NCBI GenBank assembly: GCA_019828595.1
Contig: JAHQRK010000002.1
Location: 1,426,001 to 1,490,000 of the forward strand
Direction of reading: 5' to 3'
Source: Aphanomyces cochlioides
Taxonomy: Eukaryota; Oomycota; Saprolegniomycetes; Saprolegniales; Verrucalvaceae
Length of the DNA: 64,000 bases
The notes below the pieces were generated by a model, which was not told the origin of the DNA, made no database searches, and saw nothing but the letters and a program-made list of their open reading frames with translations. Below are positions 44,474 to 56,091 of the stretch, piece after piece (position 1 is the first letter of the stretch; the number at the start of each line of letters is the position of its first letter). The position numbers were made by a program, and so were the translations under genes.

Positions 44474-45856
44474 ATGGACCTAGGTGAAGTTGGACCTGGC
44501 GGCGCTTCGACCTACGACGGCCCTGGAAGCGTCGGAGCGGGAGCAGAGAGTGGATACTCAAACGTTGCTTCTAATGGTCTCGAAAGTACGGACATGTTTC
44601 GCGACGAAGACGCTTTCCAGTGGCTTTTTTTGACTTCAGACCTTGCCCCATTGGACCAGACCGTCGTACTGGAAGACGAGATGAAAGAAGACGACCTCTT
44701 TCCACTGGTACAAGATGCAACGGCGACACCATCTCTGGTTCCAGCGCAACCACCTACTCTTTCTGGCGAACCGCATTCGCTTGATTTGTCGTCGGCGGTC
44801 GTGGCGACTCCCACGTCGATTGCACCACCGAAACCTCCCATGATTAAACGGGAATCGACCGTGAGCAGCTCAAGGGATTCTGTTGCGTCGTTTGAAGATT
44901 CAGATTCGGACGATTCGCAGTCTGATGAGAGTGACAGGTCAAGTCTTACAGCTTCAACGACGGATGCGTCCAAGAAGAAGCGAAAGCGATTGAAGCGGAA
45001 CCGCGATTCGGCTCGAGAAAGTCGTAAACGACGTCTCGCACGTATCCAGGAGAACGAGCTGCGGCTAAAAAAGCTGGAGATTGAAAACACAGATTTGAAA
45101 ATGCGTCTGAAGATTGGCAAAGAAGCAATTCTTGTGGAGCGACAGGAGAAGGCCACGTACAAGCAGAAAATGCAACATCTGCTCCAAGTACACATCAAAT
45201 TAGTCCAACGATCATGACTGAGCTATGTCTAGACTGGAGCGAGCGAAGCAGAAGTGGCCAAGTTTATCGAACAGTATAAAACAAACTACAGTGATTATGG
45301 CGCCAAGCGGCAAGAAACCATTTCATTTCACATTGCACGAGTGCGAGAGCTGCTCTTGCCAACTCAAGTGACGAAAATGTGCCTGTACTCGGTCGAAAAC
45401 GGCGATGAAGTGCCGATGAAGCCCTCCATGGCGACTCAACACGCGCCACCACCGCCGAGTGACTCGGAGAGCAGCAATTTGTGGGAAATCCTCGCCAAGG
45501 AGTTGAACATTTCACAAGCGCAGCAACGTCAAATCTTCCAGCGGCGCGAACAAATCAAAGTTCTACGGGAAAACCTCAACAAGAACCTGCGCAACTTGGC
45601 TGCGTTTGAAGTGGCCACGCAGGAAAAGAACCGATCGCTCAACAATGAAGTTGCGATGCTTCAGACAATTTTGACCCCGCAACAAGCGACAAAATTCATC
45701 ATTTGGTACGCCTTACTCTACTTGCTTCCTCCATGCTGACATGCCGCGTTGATCGATAGGGTCAAGGAGAATCCCGCTTTTATGTACATGCTCGACCAAC
45801 TCGTGCAATCCATCATAGCTGGCACAGACGACGTCGAGAAGCAAGTAACGCATTAA
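44474..45856 (+). CDS. bZIP transcription factor
   Basis: Three exons: 44474-45187, 45233-45705 and 45760-45856 (427 residues). The first 165 residues are acidic, Pro- and Ser-rich, including DSDSDDSQSDES. The bZIP is at about 172-230: basic region KRLKRNRDSARESRKRRLAR, with the usual N.....R contacts (N-R-D-S-A-R-E-S-R), followed by heptads with Leu (ELRLKKLEIENTDLKMRL). The C-terminal 190 residues contain more helices (LWEILAKELNISQAQQRQIF, EKNRSLNNEVAMLQTILTPQ), as seen in oomycete bZIP proteins with a downstream helical domain. The ATG at 44474 is the first in frame. Likely nuclear. Confidence 0.88.
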
Positions 45857-45924
45857 CTTACCTTGTCCTTTTGTTATGTAACTGATTCCTCGGTCGTTAC
45901 CGTTCCGCCGATGGCACGACGATC

Positions 45925-48900
45925 ATGATGATGGACACCCATCCCAAATACGTGGATGCCCTCGTTGCGCTTCTTGATCGCGAAATCCTCGCGCCGTTCC
46001 ACTCGCCATTTGAGCGACTCGACGTATGCAGCCACTTCATCGAGCTAGCCACCTCTCTAGCAGGAGCTTGTTTCAAAGCCCGTACGAACCTTCTATCAAC
46101 TTCCTCACGCGTCCTCACTCTTGAGCTCTCCAGGCCATCACGAAGCAACGCAGAGCCTGCTGAAGAAAGCTAATGCCTTGCTCGCTACTCTTGCCATCGA
46201 TCGAGATACACCAGACGAATTCCACATCACATGGCTCAATCTTCGGCTACGAGTGACGAAACAGCTCAGTCTCCTCAGTAAACGAATATGTACGTAAGAC
46301 ATTGCCGCCATTGCCGCCATTGCCGCCTGAACCACCCATGCATTTAGATGAACTCGATGAAAGCATGGCGTATGTCTACGAGACGATGGAGCTCGAGTAC
46401 AAGATCTTTGACATTTTGACAACAGGTATGACGTCCTAAATCAGCAAGAGTCGACGTGGATGTAGACCAAAACAACCGCGAACGACTCATTTCCCATCGT
46501 GCTTCGATTGCGAAAGCTCATCTAGAGATCTCAGACTTCTTTGCTCATGCCAACGAGCACACTGCCGCCGCTGCAAATGCCCAGCATGCTGTTGGACCTG
46601 GACGATGGATTTCAACCTGATGCGACCTCTTCGTAGTCGTCAATGCTCTTTGAAGCTCTCGTGGCATGGACCAAGCTTGGCGGTCATGATATCGCCCAGC
46701 GCGATAAATTAACGTCCATGCTCGCGAACGCTCTCCACAGCTACGCCTCTGAAGTTGGACATTTGGATCATGTCTGGAGATAATCCGAACACCCAAAGGA
46801 CTCATGACTGAAGTAGACGTCAGAAGCACTACAAGCTTATCGCAAGGCGTATGAGATCACGGCGGCATGCTTTGGCCGAGATCATGAGACGGCGAAATCC
46901 ATGTTTCGAAGCTTTGTGTCCTTCTCGACAGTAAGGCTCGCCGTGGTGATACTGTTGATCTTCCCTTGTTTTGATAGTTAGTCAAGGGAGGTCCGCCTTC
47001 GTCTTCCAAACCCTCAAGGCGGAGCCCCTCACCACCGAAATCCTCTCATCGAGGAGACGATGCCCCTCCTGCAAATATCAAGCAAGATCGATGGCGATCG
47101 AGTTCGATCTGGCACACTCTCCTAAAGAATCTCAACCACGATTTTACCATGGAGACTCCCGCAATCCCATTCATGAAAACGATCGCGACCCCTCGAGAAC
47201 CGCTCTCAACGACCAAAGTTGGCATTCGCCAAGGGAACGAGCTTCTGACTATTTTTGTAGCCCAAGATAGCAGTTCCCAACCCAACTACGTTCATGTTCA
47301 TGCCCCGACAGACTGTCTACTCGCCCGTGCTTCACCGTGAAGTCGAGACGCCCCAAAAACCAAATTGCACTCCAGTCAAGCCCCGCCCGGCTACATCCAG
47401 GACGCCATGGAACCCAAACATTTCAACGTCGCCCCCCAAGTCGCCATATGCGGCGACATCTCCCCCTCGCAAAATGTCGCTCGATGAAAAAGGCCCTAGC
47501 AAACGAGGAGCACATCGCCCCAAGGTAGAATTCCAGTCAGTAGATTCTTGCTGAAGCACCATTTTGTAGACGGCAGGGGCAATCAAAGCTAACAGCATGA
47601 CGAAAACTTCCGTGCATCGCGCCAAGCCGTCACCGGCCAATACTTCACCGTATGCATCAACGGATCGTCAGGAAACAAGATCTCCATTGCCCGTGGAAAG
47701 CGCCAAGCCAAACTCTGTCGCTAAATTACATGCCAACATCAAACTGGCTGAAGAAATCGCAATCGATATTGAAGCAAGTCCTCGGCCCGTTTCAAAGTTG
47801 CAAGCCAAACGAAACCAAAGGAGGCAAAAGGAACGAGAGACTTCAACGCTGCAGAGTTCATCTCCTCCCATGGATCCATATGAATCAACAGGGCCAGACA
47901 ATGCACCAAACGGATACACACCGCGAGAGGAAGTCAGTGGCCAAATCGACGACATTGCAAGGCAGATGTCGACTCAAGTGGTTGAGTCCATCTTTCAAGC
48001 ATCAAGTCCTCGAAAATGCTCGCTCTCCTTAGCTCAGAGACAAGCGGAGATGTACCAGCAACACGGTGCAATGATCCAACAAATCATCACGGAACTCATT
48101 GAGAACGCATTGGCTTATGCGAATGAAAGCATCGACGAAAGGATACAACAGTGCGCATCACATGTTGATAAAGATGTACCAAACGACAGCGAGAATTGCG
48201 TCGATGGATCAGACATGGTGGTCGTGAAGAGTGCAATTGACTGCAGAAGCTCAGGCAATCCAATGCCAATTGTCCTGGAAGTGGCACAGGCCATGGTTGA
48301 GTCGGTGTATCAAGCTGCTATTGCGAACGTCGATCACAGCTCCAACAATAAGTCGTCGATGGAAGGTTCAGAGAAAGCATCCATCGAGGAAGACACAACG
48401 CACTATGATCTGTTTGAAGATACTGTCAAGTGTTCGCTGGATGAGGCAAACTTTGTTCCTTCTCAATCTTGCGAAAATGACTCCACGTGGTCTGTCTTGG
48501 ATGCGGAAGAGCCCCCCACCGGAGTTGGCTCCACAATGAAGAAAAGCGACAGCAGTGTCTCCTTGGCGTGGAGTGAATCGAGCGACGATTCGTCCTCCTC
48601 AAGCGGTAGTTGACGATTGAAAACTCTTCGTGACTTACGACTGTGCCTTAGAACTTTCACACAGCGCCAGCAGATCAAGCAGTAGTAGCAGCAGCCATAG
48701 TAGAAGCAGTAGTGGCAGCAACAGCACTACTGTGAGTCTCGGTGATTCTGAAGCCCTCGGTGCATCCTCCTCCGTTGACGGTATGCTATCATCATGTCTT
48801 TGAAATACTTATTTATGCCAGATATGTCGCCAAAGTCCCCTTCCAATGCTCGAATAGCTCGTCGTGTCGTGCATGTGACGACAGAGATCGCCATCGACCG

Positions 48901-48925
48901 CGTTGTCACACAAATAATGCAGTAA
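45925..48925 (+). CDS. TPR-like protein with long disordered Ser/Pro-rich tail
   Basis: Eleven exons were traced with consistent phase, first 45925-46081, then 46134-46289, 46348-46425, 46466-46590, 46637-46771, 46817-46930, 46978-47217, 47261-47524, 47570-48605, 48652-48780 and 48822-48925: 845 residues. The first ~250 residues are paired helices of TPR type (HHEATQSLLKKANALLATL, LISHRASIAKAHLEISDFF, TSEALQAYRKAYEITAACFG followed by DHETAK). The rest is Pro/Ser/Lys-rich with helical patches (SGQIDDIARQMSTQVVESIF, IQQIITELIENALAYANESI) and a poly-Ser run. A 9-nt CCGCCATTG repeat lies in intron 2. No catalytic domain; probably a scaffold. Alternatively two genes, but the phase chain argues for one. 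Confidence 0.7.
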
Positions 48926-48939
48926 ATACGAAAGACATG

Positions 48940-50403
48940 TTAGGAGAACCATTTCTTCTTGGACTGGATGCACATGCTCATCATCTTCATCACGTTGTCG
49001 GCCGTGCCATTCGAGACAAGTTTCTTTGGAAGCGAGCCACCGATTTCAACATGGTTCAAATACGTCATGTGGCATCCGCCTTCAGTAGGAGTACACACAT
49101 ACGCGACGAAAAGCACTTGACCACGGAGCACACCAGGCTTAATGATAACATCTGGGCGATCCACAACGCCTTGAAGGACCACATGGGCGTCACGACGAAA
49201 GACCAAGTTGACAAAATCGCGTGAGCTCACAAGGCCAAACCCGTGAGGCTTTTGGGTATTGTGGATCACGCTAAGCGTGACACCATCAATCTCCATCGTC
49301 TCGATCACTTCGTTAGAAGCCATGCCTGTGTCCCACTTCCGACGAATAGTGGAATCGGCGCTCGAAAGAAATGAAAGCAATTCTTCTGGTGTTGTACCGG
49401 GGATAAATGCTTCCTACAATGGCGTGAGCATGATTCGTACTAGAAGGTGGCTGGCACTAACCGCTTTGAAAATAGGTTGACCTTCGCCACTGTCAATTTC
49501 GTACAAAGTAACATTGGACGTCGATTTGCTTTCGTTCTTGACCCATTCCTTGGATGCCAGGAGTTCGTCGTACAGAGAGTTCAATTCATCCTTACGGCGG
49601 CGGTAGTCGTCTACAGTAGGAACTTGGATGCTTCTTCCAGAGGACGATGGTGAAGACTCGATATTGCCTGCTGAGGACGATCGACGTGGGGCAACTTGAG
49701 AAGAAGCTGTTGACGACGACTTCTGTACATTTGCGTAGGCTGCGAACATAGGATGGATGTACACGAACACAAGGTAGAAACCAACGAGGCCACAAACACG
49801 GTAGGTATAGTCTATGTCATCTGCAACCGAAATGGCGAGCATGAGAACTGCTGTAAAAAGGGACAACCACAAGCCAGTGCGTTGTTGCATTTCTCCTGCA
49901 TCGGATGTCGATTCATCCACAAGAATCAACGTTCCATCTTCGTGGTTGTCTTCATTCGTGCCGATTTCTGAGTGGCGTTCGTTGCCCGACTGGTTCAAAA
50001 TGTTCGTGTCATAGCAATGCGCACACAGATGAGCATGGAGCGAATGCTTTCCTAGCTTGGACTTTTCTGAATGGAACATGGGAATCTTGAACGCACACAG
50101 CGCGCACGCCACATTCTTGCAGTAATAGCACCGTTTTGATTGCAACAACTTCGTGAATTGGCGCAAACAAATCTTGCACGAATCGCGTTGAGGTTTCTTT
50201 CCACGTCCAGACAAAGCTAAGTTTGATGAAGGCGCGGGCGGCTCCTTATCATTTGAACTGGTCGACGACGTCGATGACAAGCTTCGATTTCTCTCATCAA
50301 TCGACTTTGGTGGCGGCGGCGCTGTACTTTCCGTCACCACAGACCCGGCCATGGTAGATTCACGAGTGATCACTCGGCCATCATCGTGATTACAGGCACC
50401 CAT
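48940..50403 (-). CDS. FYVE-like zinc finger, membrane segment and START domain protein
   Basis: Exons 50403-49462 and 49413-48940 join in phase 0 over 48 nt (471 residues). Residues 1-65 are disordered. A FYVE/RING-like Cys cluster follows at about 73-130 (CKICLRQF, CYYCKNVACALC, LCAHCYD). Hydrophobic segments at about 175-220 (LWLSLFTAVLMLAISVA, VCGLVGFYLVFVYIH) suggest two membrane helices. The rest is a START-like lipid-binding domain, from the helix DELNSLYDELLASKEWV to the final helix NVMKMMSMCIQSKKKWF. Such combinations are common in oomycetes and suggest lipid sensing or transfer at endomembranes. An ATCCGGAT motif lies just upstream (50408-50425). Confidence 0.82.
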
Positions 50404-51071
50404 TCAACCATAAAATCCGGATAATCATCCTCGGATTTACAGAATTAGGATATTTCCCGCAAGAGACAAAATATACCTCAGTATTGTAGCAACGTTGCAC
50501 AAGGATTATTCCTCTTTATCTATAGATTATATCCCCACGACACATCCAGTAGGATTTCTTCGACCATTCAGTTGGGTTGACTCAGATGGGAAAAGTCGCT
50601 CATACGCAATGATGCTTCGTCCAACGTTGGTCTGGAGTATCTTTGTTGCTCCGCGGTGTGTCTCTTTCACGCGGCAATGCGCTCAGCAGTTGCGACGACA
50701 AAGCTGAAGCGTCTCTCGCTCCAGCGACTGTACAGACAGCGCATGTTGAGGATTTTGGACGAGATCCGGTCCTTTTTTCTATCTATAGTCCGGATACTTC
50801 GTCGTCGTGAAGAGTATCATTGGTTGCTGTTATGTATACTTGCAATTTGTATACCATATCGCCAAAATACGACGAGAGAGTACATGATATCATGTTATTG
50901 GTCGCATTGTAGTTGGAGTTGAAATTACACTTGAGTTTTGTATGCTTGCCTCCCACTGATTACGACCTTAATTGGGGATGTGATCGTCGCACACATCACT
51001 CCGACACGAACAGCATCGACGTGGCAATGAACGTAGTAACACTCGACCGAGGAAAACAAACTCACAGTCAA
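50404..51071. other. Intergenic region; promoter motif at left end
   Basis: AAATCCGGATAATC and CCTCGGATTT lie at 50408-50435, right before the FYVE/START start codon. The remaining ~600 nt show only short overlapping frames with no recognisable motif. Confidence 0.4.
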
Positions 51072-52888
51072 TTAGCTCGACACCTCAGCGAAATAAGGCT
51101 GCCGTAACTTCTCCAATGGGATCTTGATGGGTGGCAAGTCGTCCGAGAAGGCATGGCGAGAGGTTTTCGGAGGAAACACATCGTCCGAGAGAGCCATGGC
51201 AATGACTTCGGCCTTTGTAAGAGAATCACGGCCACATTCAGGCCATACGTCCACTGTGATTGAGTCGTCTTCGAGGTAATCGACAAGCACAGCAGGAACT
51301 GAGACGAGGTTGAGTTGAACGGCAACAGTATATCGATGGTGGCCATCTAGAATGGCACCCGTCTTGCGGTCCACGAGGAGGGGTTCCATATAAGCATCCC
51401 ACTTCACAGTGGCTCGGCGGAGACCATCGACACGAGATGCACTGACGATCGCTTCGTGTGCTTTGAGCCATGAGACCAGGACGAGAACGACCTTGAGACG
51501 TTTAGGCGAACGTTCCTTCTCGGTATCCAAGCGATATTTGTAAAAATACGACGTCGGATCCGTGATACGCGAAACAAAGAACTTGCGGTAGGTATTGCCG
51601 GAATCGATCATGTCGTCGAGCGTCTGGGCCATGCGTCCCTTGATACGCGAGAAGGACGACGTCGGGTCGTTGGCACGAATTGCATCAAACACGCCACTGC
51701 GATTGGGATCTTTCTTGGATGGACGGGTGACCAAATCCAATGTTGTCGACGACTTTTTGTTCTCTTCGATTTCGCGAATACGATGGCGGAAAAGAGATTT
51801 AACCACAGTGGTCGCTAGGTTCGATGCCCCATTCAGCAAGCTGATCGACGTTTCGAGGACGAATTTGCGCTTGCTGAAGCGTTCGGGTGTAGCCACAGTC
51901 AACGATTCAATTTCCTCGTGGGCCAGCGAGACAGCAGGACACCTACGACCCACGTCATTAGATCAAGGTCTAGAGGGACAGTTCTTACTCGTAACCTATA
52001 GTGCCTTCTGTCGGTTCTGCTCGCAGCGCATCCAGTGGAATCGAAATGGGAGGCAATGAATCCGTGAAACGATGGCGACTAGTCTTTGGAGGAAAAACGT
52101 TAGGAGAGAGAGCCATGTCAATAACTTCTCGTTTCGTGAGGGATGTGCGTCCACAGTCAGGCCAAACGTCGACCGTGATGAGATCGTCGCCCAAATAATC
52201 CACCAAAACGCATGGAAGTTGCTTGAGCTCAAGCTGCAGTCCAACAGTATACCTATGATGGCCATCGAGGATTGCACCAGTCTTGATATCAACAAGAAGA
52301 GGTTCTGTGTATGCGTTCCACTTGAGTGTTGCATTTTTGAGACCATTCACGCGCTCCCAGCTGACGATTTCCTCGTGAGGTTTGAGCCATGAGAGACTCA
52401 CAAGGACGACAACGGCTTTGCGTGGTTCTCGCTGCGTATCACGGAACTTGTAGAAGTAGGATGTAGGATCTGTGTATCTTGACAGGAAAAAGTTCATGTT
52501 GACGTTGAGCCCATTTGCTACGGAATCATGAAGTTAGTTGGTGATGACGTCAATTGAAAACACCATGAGAGACAGAAAGAGTCGCATCATCTTGTGTTTG
52601 CGGCATCCAGTACTTGCGAGTTCGGGAAGGTGCTGAAACAGGTTCAGGTTCTGGAGCAGTCTCCCGTTCCTGTCCATCAAACTGCGAGAAGACTGTGCGC
52701 AAGATGTCGCTCGTATACCCTTGCGCACTAAGGAACAAACGCATCGAGACCTGTTTGAGCACATCTCGTTTACGTCTTCGTGGAACTTCAATAGCTTCAA
52801 TTTGCCCTTCCGTGTCGTCCCACGAATTGCTCTTTTGGCGCTTCGCTGGCTGGGGGCTCGATGTCGACGCGCTCCTCTCTCGTGGCAT
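51072..52888 (-). CDS. Protein with two tandem SerK/ParB-like domains
   Basis: Exons 52888-52564, 52517-51989 and 51942-51072 join in correct phase (574 residues; introns 46 nt each). Each half has the ParB/SerK-type fold signature: SWLKPHEEIV then PLLVDIKTGAILDGHHRYTV, VLVDYLGDDLITVDVWP, a REVIDMAL helix and VFPPKTSRH in the first; SWLKAHEAIV, RKTGAILDGHHRYTVAVQL, VDYLEDDSITVDVWP and VFPPKTSRHAF in the second. This pattern, with DGHHR and FPPKT.RH, is that of the archaeal free-serine kinase SerK rather than of chromosome-partition ParB. Serine phosphorylation is therefore a possible activity. The N-terminus has a basic SPQPAKRQK patch. Without the second splice the locus would appear as two adjacent genes. 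Confidence 0.8.
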
Positions 52889-54018
52889 GCCTCTCGGATC
52901 AGGTCAACTCAAACTGACATCCATAAGAATTTCAACGTTTTTTTCAAGAGTATTTACAAATTTGTGAAATTTCTAATAATTTTGAAGAAACTGCCTCGAG
53001 AAACCAAATTTTTTGCAAAAAACTTTATATGTTTTGGAAGAATTGTTCAAAAGTTTCACTCATTTCTGATATTTTTCATTGACATGACAGTCCAAAGGTG
53101 CCGACAACCTCATGGCCAATATCGTCTTCACCGACATGCTTGTCTCGTCAGCGTTGTTCTTCGCTTTCGTCCTTCTACGATGTAGCATGGCGGGCATGGA
53201 AATCCAAGCCAATTGGTGGACTTGATTCGCGAAAACCAAAGTAAAAACTCGTCCAAGGGGCATCAGATGTTGGGGGCAAGGAAACGCGCATGATTTCCAG
53301 GTGAGGCTTTGCCAAATCGATGTCAGCGTGTCGCCACGTTGGGCGCTTCTGCAAGTTGCGGCCACATCTTTATCGCGATCATGTTCAGTTGGCGGCGGCT
53401 TGCTGTCGAGCTGCGATCAAGCCTCTTGTAATGATATTTCGCGCAAAAAACATCCAAACGGTGTGTACATGTTTCGTGGGTCGTGGCGCCAGTCCTTGTC
53501 TTTAAACGCGCGGAGTCTGCGGCCGGGAAAAATCAATAGTGGCAAAGTTTAGCCGCCTGGTTCTGCACTTCAACCAACGGCCTTAAACTCGCCCCTGGCA
53601 TTGGTTTGACTTTCCATGGCGATCCTACTGTTTCTTGACGTGCCCCGTGAAGGGAACTTCCAGGGAGAATCCACTTCATCCGAAAGGGATATTGGGAAAT
53701 ACACGTTTCTCACACTCGCATGTCGCAGCTCACCATCCACGTCAGTCGAAATGATTGATGATGCATCCACGACGATTTCTTTCGAGTGCGTTCTCTAGGC
53801 TTGGAATTCAGTGGAAGAATTTATTGCACGGTTACTGCCATGTACGATTCATGTGACTACTGCGCTTTATCAATCGGAACGCTCTCTTGCAAAGTCAGTA
53901 TTCCACGATGGACTTGCAACAGTCATGAACATCACTTGGCGTGATAGATCGGTACTTGACTCACGTTTGTCCCATGGATATTGCATGGTTTTACCCGTCG
54001 AACTTTTGGGCAAAAAGT
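52889..54018. other. Intergenic region without a supported gene
   Basis: A 36-codon frame at about 53113-53223 encodes one hydrophobic helix (ANIVFTDMLVSSALFFAFVL). Frames at 53570-53798 overlap on both strands. These may be gene remnants. The first part (52920-53090) is AT-rich. Confidence 0.35.
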
Positions 54019-54050
54019 TTATCCGGAAACGTGACCCATCCGGATAAACT
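54015..54050. promoter_or_regulatory. Paired TTATCCGGA/TCCGGATAA motif upstream of acetyl-CoA synthetase
   Basis: GTTTATCCGGAAAC and CATCCGGATAAAC stand about 18 nt apart in inverted orientation, 75-105 nt before the ATG at 54120. Confidence 0.5.
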
Positions 54051-54119
54051 TTGAGAGAAGATCGAGGAGCTCACTTTCCTTTTTCTCCTGTTGGAGGCAC
54101 AACCCAATCCTTGACTGCC

Positions 54120-56090
54120 ATGTCCAACCCCGACAAGGACTCTCCTCGTTCGTATGACGTGATCCCTCGCGTGGCTGAAAAGGCCCACATCAAGGGGATG
54201 GATACCTATCGTGAACTTTACAAGTACTCGATCGAAAACCCTGACAAATTTTGGGCGGAAAAAGCTCGTGAGAATATCTTGTGGTTCCGAGACTTTGACA
54301 CGACGAAGAATGGCAATTTTGAAAATGGGGACATCTCCTGGTTCCTCAATGGTCAATTAAACGTGAGCACGAACTGCATTGATCGACACATTGCCGAGCG
54401 TGGTGAAAAGACTGCCATTTTGTGGGAATCCGACGAGCCTGGTGTTCACCGCCGCATTTCTTACAACGAATTGCTTGCTGAAACCTGCAAGATTGCTAAT
54501 GCAATGTTGTTGCATGGTGTTCGCAAAGGAGACACGGTTGCTGTGTACATGCCTATGATTCCTGAAGTTGCAATGGTCATGCTGGCCTGTGCTCGTATTG
54601 GTGCCATCCACAGTGTTGTATTTGCTGGCTTTTCGTCGGATGCTTTGCGTGACCGCATTGTTGATGCCAAGTCCAAGTGGGTCTTTATTGCCGATGAAGG
54701 CAAGCGTGGTGGCCGCACTTTGGCCCTCAAAAAGACCGTGGATGAAGCAGTCCAAGGCCTTGATATTGTCGAGAAAATTTTTGTTTTCAAGCGTACTGCC
54801 GCGCCATTGACTTCTCCCAAGGAAGTCGACATGTATGAACTCCTTCCCAAGATGCGCCCATATTGCTCCGCTGTATGGATGGATTCCGAAGACTTGTTGT
54901 TTATCCTCTACACGTCTGGATCCACTGGTCAACCAAAGGGTGTAGCCCACACGACGGGTGGTTACATCACCTACACGCACATTACAACCAAATACGTCTT
55001 TGACTTGCATGAAGATGATGTGTACGCTTGTGTGGCTGATGCTGGCTGGATTACTGGACACTCCTACATCATTTACGGCCCTCTCTCGAACGGAGCTACC
55101 ACTGTCATGTTTGAATCCACGCCTGTGTACCCATACCCAAGCCGCTACTGGGACTTGGTTCAACGATACAAAATTACCCAATTTTACACAGCTCCTACTG
55201 CCATCCGTGCGCTGATGAGCCATGGTGCCAACAAGGTCGATGGATATGACTTGAGCTCGCTTCGCATTCTTGGTAGTGTGGGTGAACCCATCAACCCTGA
55301 AGCTTGGCGTTGGTATTACGAAGTTGTCGGCAAGAGTCGATGCGCTATTGTCGATACTTACTGGCAAACCGAAAGCGGTGGCCACATCGGTATTGGTTTG
55401 CCCGGTGTTGCTCCAATGAAGGCTGGTTCTTGCGGTCTTCCTTTCTTTGGCATTGAATTTGCCCTCTTGAATGACCAAGGCGACGAAGTCGAAGGTGGCA
55501 ATGTTGAAGGCCGTCTTTGCGTCAAGAGCACGTGGCCTGGTATTGCTCGCACTGTCTACGGCGACCATTCGCGCTACCTCAGCGTCTACATGAAGCCTCA
55601 TCCTGGCTATTACTTCACGGGTGATGGTGCTCGCCGTGATGCTGACGGCTACTACTGGATCACTGGTCGTATCGACGACGTCTTGTGTACCTCTGGTCAT
55701 CGCATTGGTACAGCTGAAGTCGAAAGCGCTCTTGTGGCCCACAACGTCGTTGCTGAAGCTGCTGTCGTCGGCGTGCCTCACCGCGTAAAGGGTGAAGGCA
55801 TTTGCTGTTTCGTCACACTCATTTACAGTGTGGAACCAAGCCCTCAAGTCGAGCAAGAGCTTGTCAAGCAAGTCCGTCACGTGATCGGTGCGTTTGCCAC
55901 TCCTGATGTTATTGTCTTCGTCTCCGGCTTGCCCAAGACTCGCAGTGGCAAGATCATGCGCCGCATCCTGCGTAAGGTTGCCCATGGCGAATCCGACTCG
56001 ATTGGCGATGTATCGACTCTTGCTGAGCCAGCCGTCGTGCCTGAAATCATCGAGAAGACTAAGATTGCGTTGGTAGGCAAAGCGTTGTGA
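54120..56090 (+). CDS. ACS: Acetyl-CoA synthetase (AMP-forming)
   Basis: It activates acetate to acetyl-CoA through an acetyl-adenylate. Single exon, 656 residues, the usual length. Motifs: the ATP-binding P-loop-like YTSGSTGQPKG (about residue 263), VADAGWITGHSYI, DTYWQTESGG (about 410), the adenylate-binding YYFTGDGARRD, ITGRIDDVLCTSGHRIGT, and the catalytic lysine in KTRSGKIMRR (about 607). In the A8 hinge region most enzymes have DDVINVSGHR; here it is DDVLCTSGHR, a small but unusual change. The ATG at 54120 is chosen as the first in frame that is followed by the family N-terminus. No targeting signal is evident, so it is probably cytosolic. Codon use is strongly biased. Confidence 0.96.
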   Translation: MSNPDKDSPRSYDVIPRVAEKAHIKGMDTYRELYKYSIENPDKFWAEKARENILWFRDFDTTKNGNFENGDISWFLNGQLNVSTNCIDRHIAERGEKTAILWESDEPGVHRRISYNELLAETCKIANAMLLHGVRKGDTVAVYMPMIPEVAMVMLACARIGAIHSVVFAGFSSDALRDRIVDAKSKWVFIADEGKRGGRTLALKKTVDEAVQGLDIVEKIFVFKRTAAPLTSPKEVDMYELLPKMRPYCSAVWMDSEDLLFILYTSGSTGQPKGVAHTTGGYITYTHITTKYVFDLHEDDVYACVADAGWITGHSYIIYGPLSNGATTVMFESTPVYPYPSRYWDLVQRYKITQFYTAPTAIRALMSHGANKVDGYDLSSLRILGSVGEPINPEAWRWYYEVVGKSRCAIVDTYWQTESGGHIGIGLPGVAPMKAGSCGLPFFGIEFALLNDQGDEVEGGNVEGRLCVKSTWPGIARTVYGDHSRYLSVYMKPHPGYYFTGDGARRDADGYYWITGRIDDVLCTSGHRIGTAEVESALVAHNVVAEAAVVGVPHRVKGEGICCFVTLIYSVEPSPQVEQELVKQVRHVIGAFATPDVIVFVSGLPKTRSGKIMRRILRKVAHGESDSIGDVSTLAEPAVVPEIIEKTKIALVGKAL

Positions 56091-56091
56091 G

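Noticed and set aside
51985..52497. Two separate neighbouring ParB-like genes
   Set aside because: A phase-correct intron of the usual size links the two frames, so one gene is the simpler model.
54357..55985. 542-codon minus-strand open frame
   Set aside because: Antisense shadow of acetyl-CoA synthetase, with no domain and no start context.
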